From Bradyrhizobium sediminis (lineage in GTDB: Bacteria > Pseudomonadota > Alphaproteobacteria > Rhizobiales > Xanthobacteraceae): a stretch of 64,000 nucleotides of DNA. Location of the stretch: positions 310,001-374,000 of the forward strand of contig NZ_CP076135.1 in the NCBI RefSeq assembly GCF_018736105.1, read 5' to 3'. Under the pieces are notes generated by a model. That model was not told where the DNA came from. It worked only from the letters and a program-made list of their open reading frames with translations, and made no database searches. Made by a program: the position numbers and the translations under genes. Positions 17,456-25,707 of the stretch are shown piece after piece; positions within the stretch are counted from its first letter, which is position 1, and every line of letters starts with the position of its first letter.

Positions 17456-18160
17456 TCAAAGCGTGCCGCGCAGCCCCGGGTTTTCCGGGCCCGTTACCCA
17501 GTCGGATGAAGGGGCGGCGGCGCAGCTGCTGCGCCTGAGTTCGGCGCGGGCGAACAATTCGGCCAGTTTCGGGTCGTTTCCGGCCGTCAACAGCATCAGT
17601 CGGCTCAGTACGCAGGAGATCGCGGCGCGCCGCGCCGGCAAGGTCTCCCCCTGGCATGACCACCCCGAAATCCGCAGATCGGGCTCATGGAGACGCTTGA
17701 TGAAGCCAAGGCAGCCCCGGCCGCCTCCGGCGGAGCCGGCGAGACGAAACAGCGTCACCATGCCGAATTTGCTGTCGACGACGCCAGCCGCCTCCGGCTC
17801 TGACCGGCCCCCGAAGCTCATTCGCTCGGCGATTTCGGCCATGGCGGGCCCCGACTGGCCTGGTTCGGCCCCGGGGCGATAGATTTCGAGTTCGGCAACC
17901 GGCCTTTCCCCTGGGGTACCCCAGCGGAGGATATCCTTGCGGCCGCCCTCGGGATGCCGAAGGACCTCATAAGAGACTGTCTTATCTAATGAATCGAGCT
18001 TGCTGATGGCAAACGCCGGATGCGAGCGCGAAGCCTCGCTCCAGCCCGCCTCCGGGGCGGGCTCGGCATCGGCAATTTCGGGCAGTTGGTCCCACAGATG
18101 CGCGCCGAGGATGGCGAGCAAAGCGAGCGCCCCCACATAGGCCACGAGACGCGCCAGCAT
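17456..18160 (-). CDS. Hypothetical membrane-anchored protein
   Basis: A 234-residue protein with one N-terminal transmembrane helix (MLARLVAYVGALALLAILG) and then an exported-looking soluble region. There is no domain I can name; the most distinctive blocks are DILRWGTPGERPVAELEIYRPG and CLGFIKRLHEPDLRISGWSC, with several cysteines in the second half. The start is uncertain: an ATG at 18250 in the same frame would add 30 residues. The ATG at 18160 puts the helix at the N-terminus. It lies between another hypothetical gene on the same strand and asd on the other. Confidence 0.65.
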   Translation of the reverse strand: MLARLVAYVGALALLAILGAHLWDQLPEIADAEPAPEAGWSEASRSHPAFAISKLDSLDKTVSYEVLRHPEGGRKDILRWGTPGERPVAELEIYRPGAEPGQSGPAMAEIAERMSFGGRSEPEAAGVVDSKFGMVTLFRLAGSAGGGRGCLGFIKRLHEPDLRISGWSCQGETLPARRAAISCVLSRLMLLTAGNDPKLAELFARAELRRSSCAAAPSSDWVTGPENPGLRGTL

Positions 18161-18368
18161 GCCGCAGCATTCGTCAGCAAAGCTGGTCAGCGCCGGATGT
18201 ATCCTGCTCGGGTAATGTGAGCCGGTGCGGGAAGCCACAAACGATTGCATCAGATGCCCAAGGGGCAGCGGTCTAACGTTGTCTTATGGGCATTTCTCGC
18301 ATAGAAGCGCTGCCTCTTCCCTTTCCGCTTCGAGCGGTGGGCAGGCATTTTTCGTCGGAGAGTGAACG

Positions 18369-19403
18369 ATGGGTTACAAGATCGCGGTAGTCGGCGCGAC
18401 CGGCAATGTCGGGCGGGAAATGCTCAACATCCTGGACGAACGCAAATTCCCGGCTGACGAGGTGGTGGCGCTGGCGTCGCGCCGCAGCTTGGGCGTCGAA
18501 GTGTCCTATGGCGATAGCACCCTGAAGGTCAAAGCGCTCGAGAATTACGACTTCTCCGACGTCGATATCTGCCTGATGTCGGCGGGCGGTTCGGTGTCGA
18601 AGGAATGGTCGCCGAAGATCGGAGCCGCCGGCGCGGTCGTGATCGACAATTCGTCGGCCTGGCGGATGGATCCGGACGTGCCGCTGATCGTTCCCGAGGT
18701 CAATGCGGATGCGGTGGCGGGCTTCGCCAAGAAGAACATCATCGCCAATCCGAACTGCTCGACGGCGCAGCTGGTGGTCGCGCTGAAGCCGCTGCACGAC
18801 AAGGCCGTGATCAAGCGCGTGGTGGTCTCGACCTATCAATCGGTGTCGGGCGCCGGCAAGGACGCCATGGACGAGCTGTTTTCGCAGACCAAGGCTGTCT
18901 ATACCAACAGCGAGCTGATCAACAAGAAATTCCCCAAGCGTATCGCCTTCAACGTCATCCCCGAGATCGACGTGTTCATGGAGGACGGCTACACCAAGGA
19001 AGAGTGGAAGATGATGATGGAGACCAAGAAGATTCTTGATCCCAAAATCAAGCTCACCGCCACTTGCGTGCGGGTGCCGGTGTTCGTCGGCCATTCCGAA
19101 GCGGTCAATATCGAGTTCGAGAATCCGATCTCGGCCGACGAGGCGCGCGACATCCTGCGCAACGCGCCGGGGTGCCTCGTGATCGACAAGCGCGAGCCCG
19201 GCGGTTACGTCACGCCATACGAGGCGGCCGGCGAGGACGCGACCTACATCAGCCGCATCCGCGAGGACGCGACGGTGGAGAACGGCCTCGTGCTGTGGTG
19301 CGTATCGGACAATCTGCGCAAGGGCGCTGCGCTGAACGCGATCCAGATCGCCGAATGCCTGATCAACCGCAGGCTGATCAGCGCCAAGAAGAAAGCAGCT
19401 TAG
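18369..19403 (+). CDS. asd: Aspartate-semialdehyde dehydrogenase
   Basis: The 344-residue enzyme reduces aspartyl phosphate to aspartate semialdehyde, the branch point to lysine, threonine and methionine. VGATGNVGREML at residues 8-19 binds NADP. The active-site cysteine is Cys130 in NPNCST, and SVSGAGKDAMDEL and CVRVPVFVGHSEAVNIEF are typical of the type without a threonine gap. CGGAGAG precedes the ATG. A UPF0114 membrane-protein gene follows 52 bases downstream on the same strand and may be cotranscribed. dapF, which uses the same pathway, lies 18 kb away. Confidence 0.97.
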   Translation: MGYKIAVVGATGNVGREMLNILDERKFPADEVVALASRRSLGVEVSYGDSTLKVKALENYDFSDVDICLMSAGGSVSKEWSPKIGAAGAVVIDNSSAWRMDPDVPLIVPEVNADAVAGFAKKNIIANPNCSTAQLVVALKPLHDKAVIKRVVVSTYQSVSGAGKDAMDELFSQTKAVYTNSELINKKFPKRIAFNVIPEIDVFMEDGYTKEEWKMMMETKKILDPKIKLTATCVRVPVFVGHSEAVNIEFENPISADEARDILRNAPGCLVIDKREPGGYVTPYEAAGEDATYISRIREDATVENGLVLWCVSDNLRKGAALNAIQIAECLINRRLISAKKKAA

Positions 19404-19455
19404 GAAAGCAGCGTAAGGGCGGCGTAAGCGCCGGGATTGCGGAGCCGGAATCGCG

Positions 19456-20010
19456 ATGACCGAACAGCCTGCTCCCTACAAGCCCAATCCGAAGCTGAAA
19501 CGCGTCGAGCGGGGCTTCGAAGGCGTGATCTTCAACAGCCGCTGGCTGATGGCGCCGTTCTACTTCGGCCTCGTCGTCAGCCTGGCGGTGCTGCTGCTCA
19601 AATTCTGCATGGTGCTGTGGGAGTTCATCCTTCATGCGCCGGGCTCGAAAGAGTCCGACATCATCCTCGGTGTGCTCAGCCTGATCGACATCTCGCTGAC
19701 CGGCAATCTGATCCTGATCGTGGTGTTTTCCGGCTACGAGAACTTCGTTTCGAAGATCGATCCCGGCGGCCATCCGGACTGGCCGGAATGGATGACCAAG
19801 ATCCATTTTGGCGGCCTGAAACAGAAGCTGCTCGCCTCGATCGTCGCGATCTCGGCGATCCAGGTGCTGAAGGCCTTCATGAACATGGACACCGTGTTCG
19901 ACCCGACCAAGCTGGCCTGGCTGGTCGGCGTCCACCTGATGTTCGTGGTCTCGGCCTTCATGCTGGCGCTGGCCGACCGCTGGGGCGGCGGCGAACATGG
20001 CGGCGAGTAG
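19456..20010 (+). CDS. UPF0114 (YqhA-like) membrane protein
   Basis: A 184-residue protein with three to four transmembrane helices. FEGVIFNSRWLMAPFYFGL at residues 22-40 and LIDISLTGNLILIVVFSGYENFVSKID around 75-102 are the signature blocks of the YqhA/UPF0114 family, whose function is not established. It follows asd closely and ends in a GGGGEHGGE tail. An inverted repeat at 20083-20109 lies between its stop and the opposing carbonic anhydrase gene. Confidence 0.9.
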   Translation: MTEQPAPYKPNPKLKRVERGFEGVIFNSRWLMAPFYFGLVVSLAVLLLKFCMVLWEFILHAPGSKESDIILGVLSLIDISLTGNLILIVVFSGYENFVSKIDPGGHPDWPEWMTKIHFGGLKQKLLASIVAISAIQVLKAFMNMDTVFDPTKLAWLVGVHLMFVVSAFMLALADRWGGGEHGGE

Positions 20011-20082
20011 CGCTCCGCCGCGGAAATGCGGACGCATATCTTCGCGCTGTTGGAAAATTTGAATCACGGGCAGCGATCTCGC

Positions 20083-20109
20083 TTACCCTCCCCCTCCAGG
20101 GGAGGGTGA
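20083..20109. repeat. Pyrimidine-rich hairpin between convergent genes
   Basis: TTACCCTCCCC-CTCCA-GGGGAGGGTGAA forms a short strong hairpin between two converging genes. It resembles the CTCCCC-type palindromes at 7597 and 42500 and may act as a terminator, although no T-run follows. Confidence 0.55.
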
Positions 20110-20115
20110 AGAAAA

Positions 20116-20763
20116 TCACCTCGCCGCTTCTTCCCTGACGCTGCGAAACTCCTTTGCCGCCCGATCGAGTACGAACAGCGAGCCCTCGGCGACGCCGAAA
20201 TAAGCGCCGTGCAACCCCAGCCTGCCTTCTTCCACCAGCGCCCGGACGAACGGAAACGTCATCAGGTTCTCGAGGCTGCGGAAGATCGCGGCCTTCTCGA
20301 TCCGGATGGTGAAGTCCTGCATCGACTCGCGCTCGCGCTGTTCGACCACTTCGCCCGGCTTGATGAACATCTGCATCCACCTGCCGATGAAATCGCCGGG
20401 CGACAGCGGCTCGATATTGTCGATGAAGGCGCGGATGCCGCCGCATTGCGCATGGCCGAGCACCACGATGTGCTTAATGCGGAGAACGTTGACCGCATAT
20501 TCCAGCGCCGCCGATACGCCGTGGGCGCCGCCGTCGGGCTGATACACCGGCACCAGATTGGCGACGTTGCGCACCACGAACAATTCGCCGGGGCCGGCAT
20601 CGAAGATCACTTCCGGCGACACCCGGGAATCGCAACAGCCGATCACCATCACCGCCGGCGATTGGCCGCGCTCGGACAGTTCACGATAACGCGTCTGCTC
20701 GGTGGGCAGTCGCTGCGACGTGAAGGCCCGGTAGCCCTCGAGCAGATGTTTCGGGAATGCCAT
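20116..20763 (-). CDS. Beta-class carbonic anhydrase
   Basis: A 215-residue zinc enzyme interconverting CO2 and bicarbonate. The ligands are Cys43 in CCDSRV, His104 and Cys107 in HAQCGG, with the Asp45-Arg47 dyad present. ELFVVRNVANLVP is the conserved segment between them. No signal peptide is visible, so it is cytoplasmic and probably supplies bicarbonate to carboxylases. It diverges from the CitE-like gene, with 155 bases of shared upstream DNA that include a tandem repeat. Confidence 0.95.
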   Translation of the reverse strand: MAFPKHLLEGYRAFTSQRLPTEQTRYRELSERGQSPAVMVIGCCDSRVSPEVIFDAGPGELFVVRNVANLVPVYQPDGGAHGVSAALEYAVNVLRIKHIVVLGHAQCGGIRAFIDNIEPLSPGDFIGRWMQMFIKPGEVVEQRERESMQDFTIRIEKAAIFRSLENLMTFPFVRALVEEGRLGLHGAYFGVAEGSLFVLDRAAKEFRSVREEAAR

Positions 20764-20840
20764 GCGAGTTGCTAACCATAAGGCGAAAGCCGGAACAAGG
20801 CTTTCGGACGACCTGCCGAAATGTTATCGGCTGAGGCTCG

Positions 20841-20909
20841 AACCGCCAAGGAACCGCCAAGGAACTGCCCAAGCAACCGCCCAAGCAACCGCCACGCGAA
20901 CGCCGAGGG
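20841..20909. repeat. Six tandem 11-12-bp repeats before the lyase start
   Basis: Six consecutive units beginning AAC follow each other: AACCGCCAAGG twice, then AACTGCCCAAGC, AACCGCCCAAGC, AACCGCCACGCG and AACGCCGAGGG. The array runs directly up to the ribosome-binding site (GAGGGAACCAGCCG) of the CitE-like gene at 20919. Confidence 0.85.
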
Positions 20910-20918
20910 AACCAGCCG

Positions 20919-21800
20919 ATGATCCGACCGCGCCGCAGCCTTCTGTTCATGCCCGGGTCAAATGCGCGGGCGCTGGAAAAAGCGCGCAATCTGCCCGCCG
21001 ACGGCATCATTCTCGATCTCGAGGATTCCGTGGCGCCGGACGCCAAGGCGATGGCGCGCGACCAGATCGCTGCAGCCGTCGCCGCGGGCGGTTTCGGCAA
21101 GCGCGAGATCCTGATCCGGGTCAATGCGCTGGATTCGCCGTGGTGGATTGACGACGTCAGCATGGCCGGCAAGGTGCGGCCCGACGGCATTCTGGTGCCG
21201 AAGATTTCCAGCGTCGAGGATCTCACGGCGATCGCCAATCGCCTCAGCGACATCAACGCCGACCTGTCGATCCGGGTCTGGGCGATGATCGAGACCGCGC
21301 GCGCGGTACTGCATGCCGAGCAACTTGCCGCCGCCTCGCGCGATTCTGAGACGCGGCTCGCCGGCTTCGTGTTCGGACCGAACGATATTTCGCGGGAGAC
21401 GCGGATACGGATGCAGCCGGGGCGCGCGACGATGCTGCCGATGATCACGCATTGCATTCTTGCGACGCGCGCTTACGGTCTCGAAATTCTCGACGGCCCT
21501 TACAGCGATTTCAGCAATTTCAACGGCTTCGGCCAGGAATGCACGCAGGCTCGCGATCTCGGCTTCGACGGCAAGACCCTGATCCATCCGGGCCAGATCG
21601 AGGCCTGCAACGCGATCTTCACGCCGCCGGCGGAGGAAGTCGCCCTCGCCCGCAAGATCATCGCCGCGTTCGAACAGCCCGAGAACGCCTCGCGCGGCGC
21701 GATTTCGCTCGACGGCCAGATGGTGGAGCGGCTGCATGCCGACATGGCCAGGCGCACGATCGCGATCGCCGACGCGATCGCGGCGATGGGCCAGCCGTAA
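20919..21800 (+). CDS. HpcH/HpaI-family CoA ester lyase (CitE-like)
   Basis: A 293-residue TIM-barrel lyase. SLLFMPGSNARALEKA starts the barrel, DLEDSVAPDAK (about residue 33) supplies a magnesium ligand, RVNALDSPWW and MIETARAVL the substrate and metal positions, and GKTLIHPGQIEACNAIF closes the fold. The family includes citrate lyase beta, malyl-CoA and citramalyl-CoA lyases. No citrate lyase alpha or acyl-carrier genes adjoin, so a stand-alone malyl-CoA or citramalyl-CoA lyase or thioesterase is more likely. It is preceded by a tandem repeat array. Confidence 0.88.
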   Translation: MIRPRRSLLFMPGSNARALEKARNLPADGIILDLEDSVAPDAKAMARDQIAAAVAAGGFGKREILIRVNALDSPWWIDDVSMAGKVRPDGILVPKISSVEDLTAIANRLSDINADLSIRVWAMIETARAVLHAEQLAAASRDSETRLAGFVFGPNDISRETRIRMQPGRATMLPMITHCILATRAYGLEILDGPYSDFSNFNGFGQECTQARDLGFDGKTLIHPGQIEACNAIFTPPAEEVALARKIIAAFEQPENASRGAISLDGQMVERLHADMARRTIAIADAIAAMGQP

Positions 21801-21841
21801 TCGATACGGCTAGTACTGACTATGTGAGATCGGTGAGTCGC

Positions 21842-21964
21842 TTGCTGCCCATGCTTCGAGACGCTCGCGTCGCTCGCTCCTCAGCATGAGGTTGTTGTGT
21901 TTCAACAAGTTAAACCTCATCCTGAGGAGGCCATGAAGTGGCCGTCTCGAAGGATGGGCAGCAA
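21842..21964. repeat. Paired inverted hairpin element, copy 1
   Basis: Two hairpin units in opposite orientation lie between convergent genes. The first has outer arms CATGCT/AGCATG and the second CATCCT/AGGATG, each with the invariant flanks TTCGAGACG and CTCCTCA (or complements). The ends of the whole element are also complementary over 22 bases with one mismatch (TTGCTGCCCAT...). See the copies at 33374, 41629, 43035 and 50637. Confidence 0.9.
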
Positions 21965-21986
21965 TACAGATTTGTGATTCCAGGTA

Positions 21987-22340
21987 CTAGTTGCGCTTCA
22001 GGCTGAGGATGTAATCGATCAGGTTGTCGGTCTCATCGGCTTTGAGGATGAGATTCGGCATGTTCCCGTGGCTGGTCTGCAGGAACACCTTCAGCGAAAG
22101 CGCCGTGGTCGATATCTGGTTGGCGATCTTGATGAAATCCGGTCCGGGGTTTGCGGTCCCGATCGTTGCCGCTTCGATGGCGTGACACTCCCTGCACCAG
22201 GCCTCGGCCAGCCGATGGCCCGCCGCGGCGCTGGAGGATTGCGCGCCGCTGGCATTGTGCAGCCGGATGAAGAACAGCGCCACCAGCGCAAGGATGACGG
22301 CCAGCACAATGTGGATCCAGTTGGTGCGCGACATCTTCAT
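21987..22340 (-). CDS. Membrane-anchored small cytochrome c
   Basis: A 117-residue protein with an N-terminal hydrophobic helix (about 9-28) that acts as signal or anchor, and then a class I cytochrome c domain. The heme motif CRECH is at residues 49-53, and HGNMPN near 93 supplies the likely methionine ligand. Its maturation would depend on the ccm genes at 43-46 kb. The electron partner is not clear. An in-frame second Met lies two codons after the chosen start. It lies 32 bases downstream of a DUF6455 gene on the same strand. Confidence 0.87.
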   Translation of the reverse strand: MKMSRTNWIHIVLAVILALVALFFIRLHNASGAQSSSAAAGHRLAEAWCRECHAIEAATIGTANPGPDFIKIANQISTTALSLKVFLQTSHGNMPNLILKADETDNLIDYILSLKRN

Positions 22341-22372
22341 CTGTTCACCGTAAGAGCGCCGCGCGCCCGGCC

Positions 22373-22786
22373 TTACTGCTTCACCGGCCGCTCCAGGCTG
22401 TCGATAGTCGGCGCATTGAGGCAATAGCCCTCATAGTGCTCGGCGGCGGTGCCGGCGGCGAGATCGCGGTCGCATTCGCGCTTGTTGGCGCACAGGGCGC
22501 AGACCCGCTCCATGTCGCGCAGCACCAGAGGCTGGGTGCGCGCCAGATCGGCTTCGTCGATGCCGAGAACTTTCAGCATCTTCGGCAGCTCATCGGCGGC
22601 ATGCGGTCCCTGACGGACCAGCGTATCCAGGACGCCGGGCGAAACCCGCAGATCGCTGGCGATTCGGTCGAAATCGGCGGTGTCCATCTGGCGGATCTCG
22701 CTGAGTTCCCGTCGGTGCCGCAGCCAATCGGCAAACGTATTCATCAGCAGTTCGACGCGAGGAAACGGGTGTTCTTGGACGGTCAT
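22373..22786 (-). CDS. DUF6455-type cysteine-containing protein
   Basis: A 137-residue soluble protein. The C-terminal half has the pattern CALCANKRECDRDLAAGTAAEHYEGYCLNA, with four cysteines in a layout seen in DUF6455 proteins; metal or redox function is possible but unproven. The N-terminus contains FADWLRHRRELSEI and a predicted helix bundle. The ATG at 22786 has a strong GGAGGGG ribosome-binding site; the longer frame lacks one. It precedes the cytochrome c gene by 32 bases, so the two are probably cotranscribed. Confidence 0.78.
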   Translation of the reverse strand: MTVQEHPFPRVELLMNTFADWLRHRRELSEIRQMDTADFDRIASDLRVSPGVLDTLVRQGPHAADELPKMLKVLGIDEADLARTQPLVLRDMERVCALCANKRECDRDLAAGTAAEHYEGYCLNAPTIDSLERPVKQ

Positions 22787-22892
22787 GGGACCCCTCCGCA
22801 GGTGATCAGAATTTGATCCATATGAGCGCAAGGAAACAAAATGTCGTTGCGTTAGATCAAACAAGTCCGGCGGTCCGGCCCGCGCGAGGGCG

Positions 22893-23684
22893 TCAAGGCC
22901 GGCCGAACCGTTCCGCCGCCCACGCATACAGGCTGCCTGGAAGGGGCGGCTGGCTGCCACGGCCTTTCGGCGAGATGTGAAACCCCGTTATGTCGGGATC
23001 GCCGATCAGGGCTGTGAAATCCGCAGGCTCGAAGAACAGTCGTGGTTCGGCATGAACCGCATAAAAGGATTTCTTCGGCAAGGCGTAACCGAGTTCGCCA
23101 TGGCGGGCCGCGAGCGCGGTCAGCGCCGCCGGACCATAGATCGCGACGCGGATATCGGAGAGGCGGTTCGATTTGCCGCGCAGCTTGCGCAGGCCGAAGA
23201 TCAAGCGATGCCGCAGCGCCAGCCAGTCCGGCGTCAGTTCGTCCTGCCGCATCAGCGCTTCGAACGCCGTGACGATGGCGTCGTCCGCGGGCAGATAGAG
23301 CACGGAGTTGCCGAGCTGGCGCGGCCGTTCCCAGGCGAAGAAAGGTTTGCCTGGATCGATATCGACCGGCTTCAGCAGCAGCACGTCGGCGTCGAGCCAC
23401 AGTCCGGCGCCGCGCGCCATCAGCCGCATCCGGAAGAAATCCGAGAACTGCAGCGTGGTCCAGTCGCGCCAGGTGCCGTCCGGTTGCGGCGGGCGAAGCT
23501 TTTCGGAAAAGGCGTGCGGCAGGATCGCTTCGGCTTCGGCATTACCGACGCCGTCGGGCAATCCCGCCAGCGGCTCGAAACTGTAGACGGTGACCTTGTG
23601 GCCTGCCGCGACCTGCGAGCGCAGGCAGGTCTGCCGGAGCCGATCGAGCGGACCGTGCCAGAAGGTGACGACGTCAGGCCGCAT
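22893..23684 (-). CDS. Glycosyltransferase with DXD motif
   Basis: A 263-residue cytoplasmic protein with the nucleotide-sugar binding segment GAGLWLDADVLLLKPVD near residue 95, the DXD motif of GT32 or capsule-type sugar transferases. DFFRMRLMARGAG just before it and GPAALTALAARHG later fit the same group. The sugar and acceptor are unknown; a role in surface polysaccharide decoration is the usual expectation. The ATG at 23684 follows GGAAGG with good spacing. The gene stands 48 bases downstream of leuD on the same strand. Confidence 0.8.
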   Translation of the reverse strand: MRPDVVTFWHGPLDRLRQTCLRSQVAAGHKVTVYSFEPLAGLPDGVGNAEAEAILPHAFSEKLRPPQPDGTWRDWTTLQFSDFFRMRLMARGAGLWLDADVLLLKPVDIDPGKPFFAWERPRQLGNSVLYLPADDAIVTAFEALMRQDELTPDWLALRHRLIFGLRKLRGKSNRLSDIRVAIYGPAALTALAARHGELGYALPKKSFYAVHAEPRLFFEPADFTALIGDPDITGFHISPKGRGSQPPLPGSLYAWAAERFGRP

Positions 23685-23732
23685 GCACGACACCTTCCGC
23701 GGCGCTCTCGAGCGAAGGGGCTTGCGGTGGGA

Positions 23733-24338
23733 TCAGGCCCAGGCGCGCGCGGTCTTCGCCTTCGCCTCATAGGCGTCGATCGAGGCCTTCTTCTCCATGG
23801 TGAGGCCGATGTCGTCGAGGCCGTTCATCAGGCAGTGCTTGCGGAACGGATCGATCTCGAACTTCACCGTGCCGCCGTCGGGGCCGCGGATCTCCTGCTT
23901 GGCGAGATCGACGGTCAGCGTCGCATTGGCGCCGCGTTCGGCATCGTCGAACAGCTTGTCGAGATCTTCCTGGGTGACGCGGATCGGCAGGATGCCGTTC
24001 TTGAAGCAGTTGTTGTAGAAGATATCGCCGAACGAGGTCGAGATCACGCAGCGGATGCCGAAATCGAGCAAGGCCCATGGCGCGTGCTCGCGGCTCGAGC
24101 CGCAGCCGAAATTGTCGCCGGCGACCAGCACCTTGGCGTTGCGATAGGCCGGCTTGTTGAGGATGAAATCCGGATTCTCGCTGCCGTCGTCCTTGTAGCG
24201 CTGTTCCGAGAACAGGCCCTTGCCGAGGCCGGTGCGCTTGATGGTCTTGAGGTACTGCTTGGGGATGATCATGTCGGTGTCGACATTGATGATCTTCAGC
24301 GGCGCCGCGACGCCTTCCAGCGTGGTGAACTTGTCCAT
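23733..24338 (-). CDS. leuD: 3-isopropylmalate dehydratase small subunit
   Basis: A 201-residue small subunit that combines with LeuC to isomerise 2- to 3-isopropylmalate. [14 protein letters not shown] at the N-terminus and [14 protein letters not shown] around residue 78 are the family signatures. ATG 24338 gives the standard [15 protein letters not shown] start; the longer frame adds a non-homologous leader. leuC is 3.3 kb further upstream in transcription order, with other genes on both strands between, so the two subunits are not in one simple operon. Confidence 0.97.
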   Translation of the reverse strand: MDKFTTLEGVAAPLKIINVDTDMIIPKQYLKTIKRTGLGKGLFSEQRYKDDGSENPDFILNKPAYRNAKVLVAGDNFGCGSSREHAPWALLDFGIRCVISTSFGDIFYNNCFKNGILPIRVTQEDLDKLFDDAERGANATLTVDLAKQEIRGPDGGTVKFEIDPFRKHCLMNGLDDIGLTMEKKASIDAYEAKAKTARAWA

Positions 24339-24424
24339 CGGATGCACTTTCCGGCTAGATTTGGGGATTGAGGCCGTTACGGGCTGTGGTTTATCGTGAA
24401 TACGGCCGGTATTAAAGGGTAAAT

Positions 24425-24476
24425 CGCGCGCATTCCGCAAAAGTGGGCACCGGTTTTGCGACAAGGAATACGCGCC
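24425..24476. repeat. AGTGGGCACCGG-type palindrome, copy 1
   Basis: An imperfect hairpin with core AAAGTGGGCACCGGTTTT flanked by arms GCGCATTCCGC and GCGACAAGGAATACGCGC. The same architecture, with different but complementary outer arms, occurs at 29856-29904. It belongs to a palindrome family I recognise as common in Rhizobiales genomes. It lies between leuD and the metallopeptidase gene. Confidence 0.8.
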
Positions 24477-24485
24477 GGAATGGGG

Positions 24486-24884
24486 CTAATCAACGGTCGC
24501 CTCGATCGCTTCCATGTCGGCGTCGGAGAGGCCGAAATGGTGGCCGATCTCGTGAATCAGCACGTGGCGGACGATATGGCCGAGGGTTTCGTCATGTTCG
24601 GCCCAGTAATCCAGGATCGGGCGGCGGTAGAGCCAGACCATATTGGGCAGCCGGGCGATGTCATCATTGCTGCGGAACGGCAGCCCGACGCCCTGAAACA
24701 GGCCGAGCAGGTCGAATTCGCTCTGCGCCTGCATCTCGTCGAGCACCTCGTCGGTCGGAAAGTCGTCGACGCGGACGATCACGCCCTCGCACAGCTTGCG
24801 AAAGCCCTTCGGCAGGCGCTCGAAAATCTCGTGCGCCATGGCTTCCATTTCGGCCAGCGACGGCGCCTTGGCTTTGGTCCACAT
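24486..24884 (-). CDS. Zincin-like metallopeptidase family protein
   Basis: A 132-residue protein with HEIGHHFGLSD at residues 110-120, an HExxH zinc-binding helix followed by the third histidine/acid of a zincin. It matches the small metallopeptidase family (possible neutral zinc metallopeptidase, DUF1025/MpriBi-like). VIVRVDDFPTDEVLDEM and LYRRPILDYWAEH are the other conserved blocks. No signal peptide is seen, so it is cytoplasmic; the substrate is unknown. It stands upstream of leuD on the same strand, separated by a palindromic element. Confidence 0.85.
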   Translation of the reverse strand: MWTKAKAPSLAEMEAMAHEIFERLPKGFRKLCEGVIVRVDDFPTDEVLDEMQAQSEFDLLGLFQGVGLPFRSNDDIARLPNMVWLYRRPILDYWAEHDETLGHIVRHVLIHEIGHHFGLSDADMEAIEATVD

Positions 24885-25001
24885 GGCGTCTGTTTAACGC
24901 GGGTTCCGCCAATATGCCTACCGGTTTTGCGCTTCAAGTGGAGTTGACCTCGGCGCGGCAATCGGAGACGTTGCGGCCACCAACAGGTTCGGGTGGGCGT
25001 C

Positions 25002-25319
25002 ATGATGCGGATTGGGACGGCGGCACTATTGGCTGCTTTTGTCGGGCTGTTGCTGCCCGGGGCGGCCGCGCAGGCGCAGACCGCGCCGTCGGGGATCAGG
25101 GCTGCGCAGGCAGCGCCCACCGATATCTCGGCCCAGCGGCGCCGAGTGATCCGGCGCGTGCCGGTCTATCCGCGCGAGCAGTGGGAGCCCGACGTCTATC
25201 CCCGTTACAATCCCGGCCCCAATGCGGTGCGGGTCTGCACCGCCACCTATGTGCAGGAATACCGGCCGAGCGGCACCGTCATCACGCCCCGCATGAACTG
25301 CTACTGGCGGCGGGGCTGA
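25002..25319 (+). CDS. Secreted hypothetical protein with three cysteines
   Basis: A 105-residue protein with a signal peptide (MMRIGTAALLAAFVGLLLPG, cleaved near AAAQAQ). The mature region contains RRVIRRVPVYPREQWEPDVYPRYNPGPNAVRVC and ends MNCYWRRG. The paired cysteines near residues 75 and 100 suggest a disulfide. I do not know a function; similar short exported proteins are common in Bradyrhizobium. ATG 25002 begins the signal peptide; a GTG three codons earlier is possible. It is the first of three exported low-complexity proteins on this strand. Confidence 0.72.
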   Translation: MMRIGTAALLAAFVGLLLPGAAAQAQTAPSGIRAAQAAPTDISAQRRRVIRRVPVYPREQWEPDVYPRYNPGPNAVRVCTATYVQEYRPSGTVITPRMNCYWRRG

Positions 25320-25707
25320 GGCTCTCCTCAACGCTTTTGTCGGACGCGTTCCCCTCGCATCGGGGGGCGGGGCAGGCTTTGACTGCCGCGCCGCGCTGAC
25401 GGTCCCTCTATCGAAGCAGTTTCGCAACATGCGGACGACGGCCTGCGTCGGTGCCGATTGATGCTTCGTGCATGCAAAGGCGGGAACCGGCTCGCGCGTT
25501 TCGCGTTCATCGTTGTGGCGCTGCCATTGGCTTCATACTCGAAGCCGTTGGCTCGGGCTTGACGGCCTGCGTTGCGGCGCAACGTTGATTTAAATCATGG
25601 TGTCGCCGGTGATATCCGCGCAACTGAAGTCTGCTTTCTTGTGGTGTGCCCGCAGAAGGTCGCGGGAAGACCCGGAGTTGATCAGTCGAGCAATAGAGGA
25701 GGCTTTC
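25320..25707. other. Intergenic region with a stress-promoter match
   Basis: The 388 bases hold no convincing gene. The one clear signal is a GGAAC-N16-CGTT promoter at 25483-25507, about 200 bases upstream of the Tyr-rich protein. A good ribosome-binding site (AGAGGAGG) is at the right end. A long 5' untranslated region would follow from this promoter. Confidence 0.5.
25483..25507 (+). promoter_or_regulatory. EcfG-type general stress promoter
   Basis: GGAAC, sixteen bases, CGTT: both boxes match the consensus of the alphaproteobacterial general-stress sigma factor EcfG, with the accepted spacing. It points towards the Tyr-rich secreted protein at 25708. Chance matches occur in GC-rich DNA, so confidence is moderate. 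Confidence 0.45.
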
